Both the position numbers and the translations under genes were made by a program. The notes under the pieces were generated by a model. The model made no database searches and was not told where the DNA came from. It worked only from the letters and a program-made list of their open reading frames with translations. 64,000 nt of DNA, from NCBI RefSeq assembly GCF_026340975.1, contig NZ_JAPEOS010000001.1:3629001-3693000 (forward strand), written 5' to 3'. This document shows positions 62,211 through 64,000 of this stretch, piece after piece. Each line of letters opens with the position of its first letter. Position 1 is the stretch's first letter. Source of the DNA: Streptomyces sp. NBC_01214 (GTDB lineage: Bacteria; Actinomycetota; Actinomycetes; Streptomycetales; Streptomycetaceae).

Positions 62211-64000
62211 TCAGGCCTTCTCTTCCTCCGGGTGCGTCAGCAGCGAGGTCAGTTCCGCCGCGGTGAAGGAACGATGCGGCAGCTCACCGGCGCCCCCACC
62301 GCCAGGCTCGCCCCCACCGCCAGGCTCGCCCCCATCGGCCGTTCCACCCGCCGCGCCCTGGACCGCCGCCAGTAGCCGGCCCGCCTGCGCCCGCCAGGGC
62401 TGCGCGCCGACTTCGCCGAACGCGGCCCGTGCCCGCCCGAACCTCTCCGCCGCCTCCGCCGGGCGGCCGCCGATCGCCTCCACACAGCCCAGATCGGTCT
62501 CCACCCGGGCGTACAGGAAACGGTCCGCCAGCTCATCCGTGATCTCCAGGGCCTGCTGCAGCGTCCCTCCCGCCGCCGACAGCAGGCCCTGGCTCCACTG
62601 CGTCTGCCCCAGCCCCCGCAGCGCGTGCGCCTCCCCGACCCGGTCGCCCTCGCCCCGGGTCAGCCGCAGTACCGCGCCGAAGGCTTCCGCGGCCTCGCCC
62701 AGGTCTCCCGCCCGCAGTCGGACCTCAGCCAGCCGGTACACGCTCTGCGCCTCCGCCCGTACCGACCCGGTGCGCCGGCTGAGCGCCACCGCCCGCTCCG
62801 CGAGGGGCAGCGCGCCGCCCACGTTGCCCCGGTCCAGCTCGATCTGCGCCTGGAAGCCGAGCAGATGGGCCTCGTTCCCGATGTCACCCGACGCGTGGAA
62901 CCCGCTGAGGGCCGCCTCGCAGTACTCCAGGGCCCGCTCCCAGTCGCCCTGGAACCGTGCGCACATGGCCAGGTTCCGCTGGGCCAGCGCCGCCCCGCCC
63001 ATGTCACCGGTGGTGCGCAGCAGCCGCAGCGCGGCCATGTTCCAGCCCTCGGCCTGCTCGTAGCGCCGCTGGTAGATCGCCAGCGACCCCAGCAGCCGCA
63101 GCATCGTCGCCTCGCCCGGCTCGTCGCCGGAGCGCCGGGCCGAGGCCAGCGCCTGCTCGGCACAGCGCTGCCAGTCCTCCAAGTAGTTCTTCGTCTCGAA
63201 GTGCGGTACCGCGCTCTCGGTCAGCGTCCACGCGTACCGGGCCCGGCCCGTCTCCGCCGCGTGCGCCACCAGGTCCGTGACGGCGGTGCGCTCCGACTCG
63301 AACCAGTCCATCGGCGCGGCCAGCAGCTCTTCGGCCAGCTCCGGCAGGAAGCGCGGGGCCGGTGCCGGCGTCCGGCCCACCGGGAACCGGCGCCCGTCGA
63401 TCCGCCGGTGCGCCTCCTCGGCCAGCCAGAGCCAGGACGCGAAGGCCCGCTCCAGCGCGGCGTCGGTCTCCCCCTCCGGCTCGTCCGACTCCGCCCGCTC
63501 ACGGGCGAACAGCCGCAGCAGGTCCTGGAAGCGGTAGCGGGCGGCCCGCCCGGGCTCGGCTTCGGCCACCTCCAGCAGCTGTGCGTCGACCAGGTGGTCG
63601 ATCAGTTCCTCCGCGTGCCACACGTCGGTGTCCAGTACGGCCGCCCCCGCCCAGGCGGCGAAGTCCGCCGTGCGCAGCAGGCCGAGCCTGCGGTACATCC
63701 GGGCCGTCTCCGGCGGCAGGTCCCGGTAGGTGAGCCGGAAGCCGGCGCGCACCCCGCCCTCGCCCGGGCTCAGCACGTCGAGGCGGGAGCGGTGGTCGCG
63801 CAGCCGCGCCACCAGGCTCCGTACGCTCAGATTGGGTTTGGCCGCCAGCCGCGCGCCCGCGATCCGCAGCGCGAGGGGAAGGCAGTCGCACAGGGCGCCG
63901 AGTTGTTCCACCGCCACCGGGTCGCTGCCGAACCGGTCGGCCCCGGCCAGCTTGATCAGCAGCGCCGTCGCCTCGGTCGGCTCCAGCATCCGCAGCCGCA
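62211..64000 (-). CDS. AfsR-like NB-ARC/TPR regulator, C-terminal part (runs off right edge)
   Basis: The frame is open to the window edge (RLRMLEPTEATALLIKLAG at the boundary), so the N-terminus with any DNA-binding and P-loop domains is missing. Visible: the end of the NB-ARC ATPase with its winged helix (LCDCLPLALRIAGARLAA, YRDLPPETARMYRRLGLL), then at least six TPR-like repeats from about residue 270 (AEGWNMAALRLLR, ALEYCEAALSGFHASGD, ALPLAERAVALSRR, AAEAFGAVLRLTR). A Gly/Glu-rich stretch interrupts near the C-terminus. TPR domains in such regulators bind ligands or peptides. It converges with the DMPWG peptide gene. Confidence 0.9.
   Translation of the reverse strand, partial: RLRMLEPTEATALLIKLAGADRFGSDPVAVEQLGALCDCLPLALRIAGARLAAKPNLSVRSLVARLRDHRSRLDVLSPGEGGVRAGFRLTYRDLPPETARMYRRLGLLRTADFAAWAGAAVLDTDVWHAEELIDHLVDAQLLEVAEAEPGRAARYRFQDLLRLFARERAESDEPEGETDAALERAFASWLWLAEEAHRRIDGRRFPVGRTPAPAPRFLPELAEELLAAPMDWFESERTAVTDLVAHAAETGRARYAWTLTESAVPHFETKNYLEDWQRCAEQALASARRSGDEPGEATMLRLLGSLAIYQRRYEQAEGWNMAALRLLRTTGDMGGAALAQRNLAMCARFQGDWERALEYCEAALSGFHASGDIGNEAHLLGFQAQIELDRGNVGGALPLAERAVALSRRTGSVRAEAQSVYRLAEVRLRAGDLGEAAEAFGAVLRLTRGEGDRVGEAHALRGLGQTQWSQGLLSAAGGTLQQALEITDELADRFLYARVETDLGCVEAIGGRPAEAAERFGRARAAFGEVGAQPWRAQAGRLLAAVQGAAGGTADGGEPGGGGEPGGGGAGELPHRSFTAAELTSLLTHPEEEKA

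Noticed and set aside
1..64000. tRNA genes, rRNA, attachment sites or insertion sequences
   Set aside because: None could be supported by reading both strands; no transposase or integrase frame and no cloverleaf-like sequence was noticed. A covariance-model scan would be decisive.

Overview
The window is high-GC actinobacterial DNA, almost certainly from a Streptomyces: third codon positions are nearly always G or C, GTG starts and 4-bp ATGA/GTGA overlaps are common, and the gene families (SARP regulators, Dld-like Fe-S oxidase, MarR-controlled ABC exporter) are typical of that genus. No rRNA, tRNA, CRISPR array, phage or complete insertion sequence was seen.

Positions 1 to about 25,400 are an ordinary chromosomal arm. 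In order: the 5' part of an acyl-CoA thioesterase II gene, a DExH RNA helicase, a YdjM-like membrane hydrolase, a heterodimeric ABC exporter with strongly asymmetric ATP sites, a fused FAD/Fe-S D-lactate-dehydrogenase-like enzyme, a MarR regulator facing an ABC exporter across a clear palindrome, MltG, a hypothetical gene that looks frameshifted, a flavin monooxygenase, a P450, decayed SRPBCC and MarR genes, and housekeeping genes (HAD, Lrp, DUF1275, histidine phosphatase, amino-acid permease, Usp, cation/proton antiporter).

From about 25,400 to at least 61,700 lies a nonribosomal peptide gene cluster. It encodes a PrnA/RebH-type tryptophan halogenase with flavin reductase, a SARP activator, an aldehyde dehydrogenase, an A-PCP protein with MbtH, P450 and type II thioesterase, an A-PCP-Cy-methyltransferase protein, C-A-PCP-TE, C-A-PCP, a stand-alone C domain, two acyl-CoA-dehydrogenase-like proteins, an MFS exporter, an AlkZ-like protein and, on the opposite strand, Cy-A-PCP, an SHMT homologue, DUF2461, a threonine aldolase homologue and a GNAT acetyltransferase. 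This set agrees with what I remember of the fmo cluster for JBIR-34/-35, chloro-hydroxyindole peptides whose 4-methyloxazoline comes from alpha-methylserine. I infer this route: Trp is chlorinated, loaded on the A-PCP protein, beta-hydroxylated by the P450, released by the thioesterase, cleaved by the threonine-aldolase homologue to an indole-3-carbaldehyde, and oxidised by the aldehyde dehydrogenase to the indole-3-carboxylate. The A domain of the 1,312-residue NRPS lacks the amino-group-binding Asp, as expected for a carboxylate without an alpha-amino group. The SHMT homologue carries pocket changes expected for alpha-methylserine and sits directly downstream of the Cy-A-PCP gene.

The right edge (59,860 to 64,000) holds an AfsR/SARP-type ATPase regulator, a tiny gene for a secreted peptide with two copies of DMPWG, one at its very C-terminus, and part of a second NB-ARC/TPR regulator. 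This resembles a peptide signal and receptor cassette and is the most novel-looking item. Two SARP-style direct repeats with 11-bp period, sharing GTCTACAA, lie upstream of the halogenase/SARP pair and of the MFS exporter.
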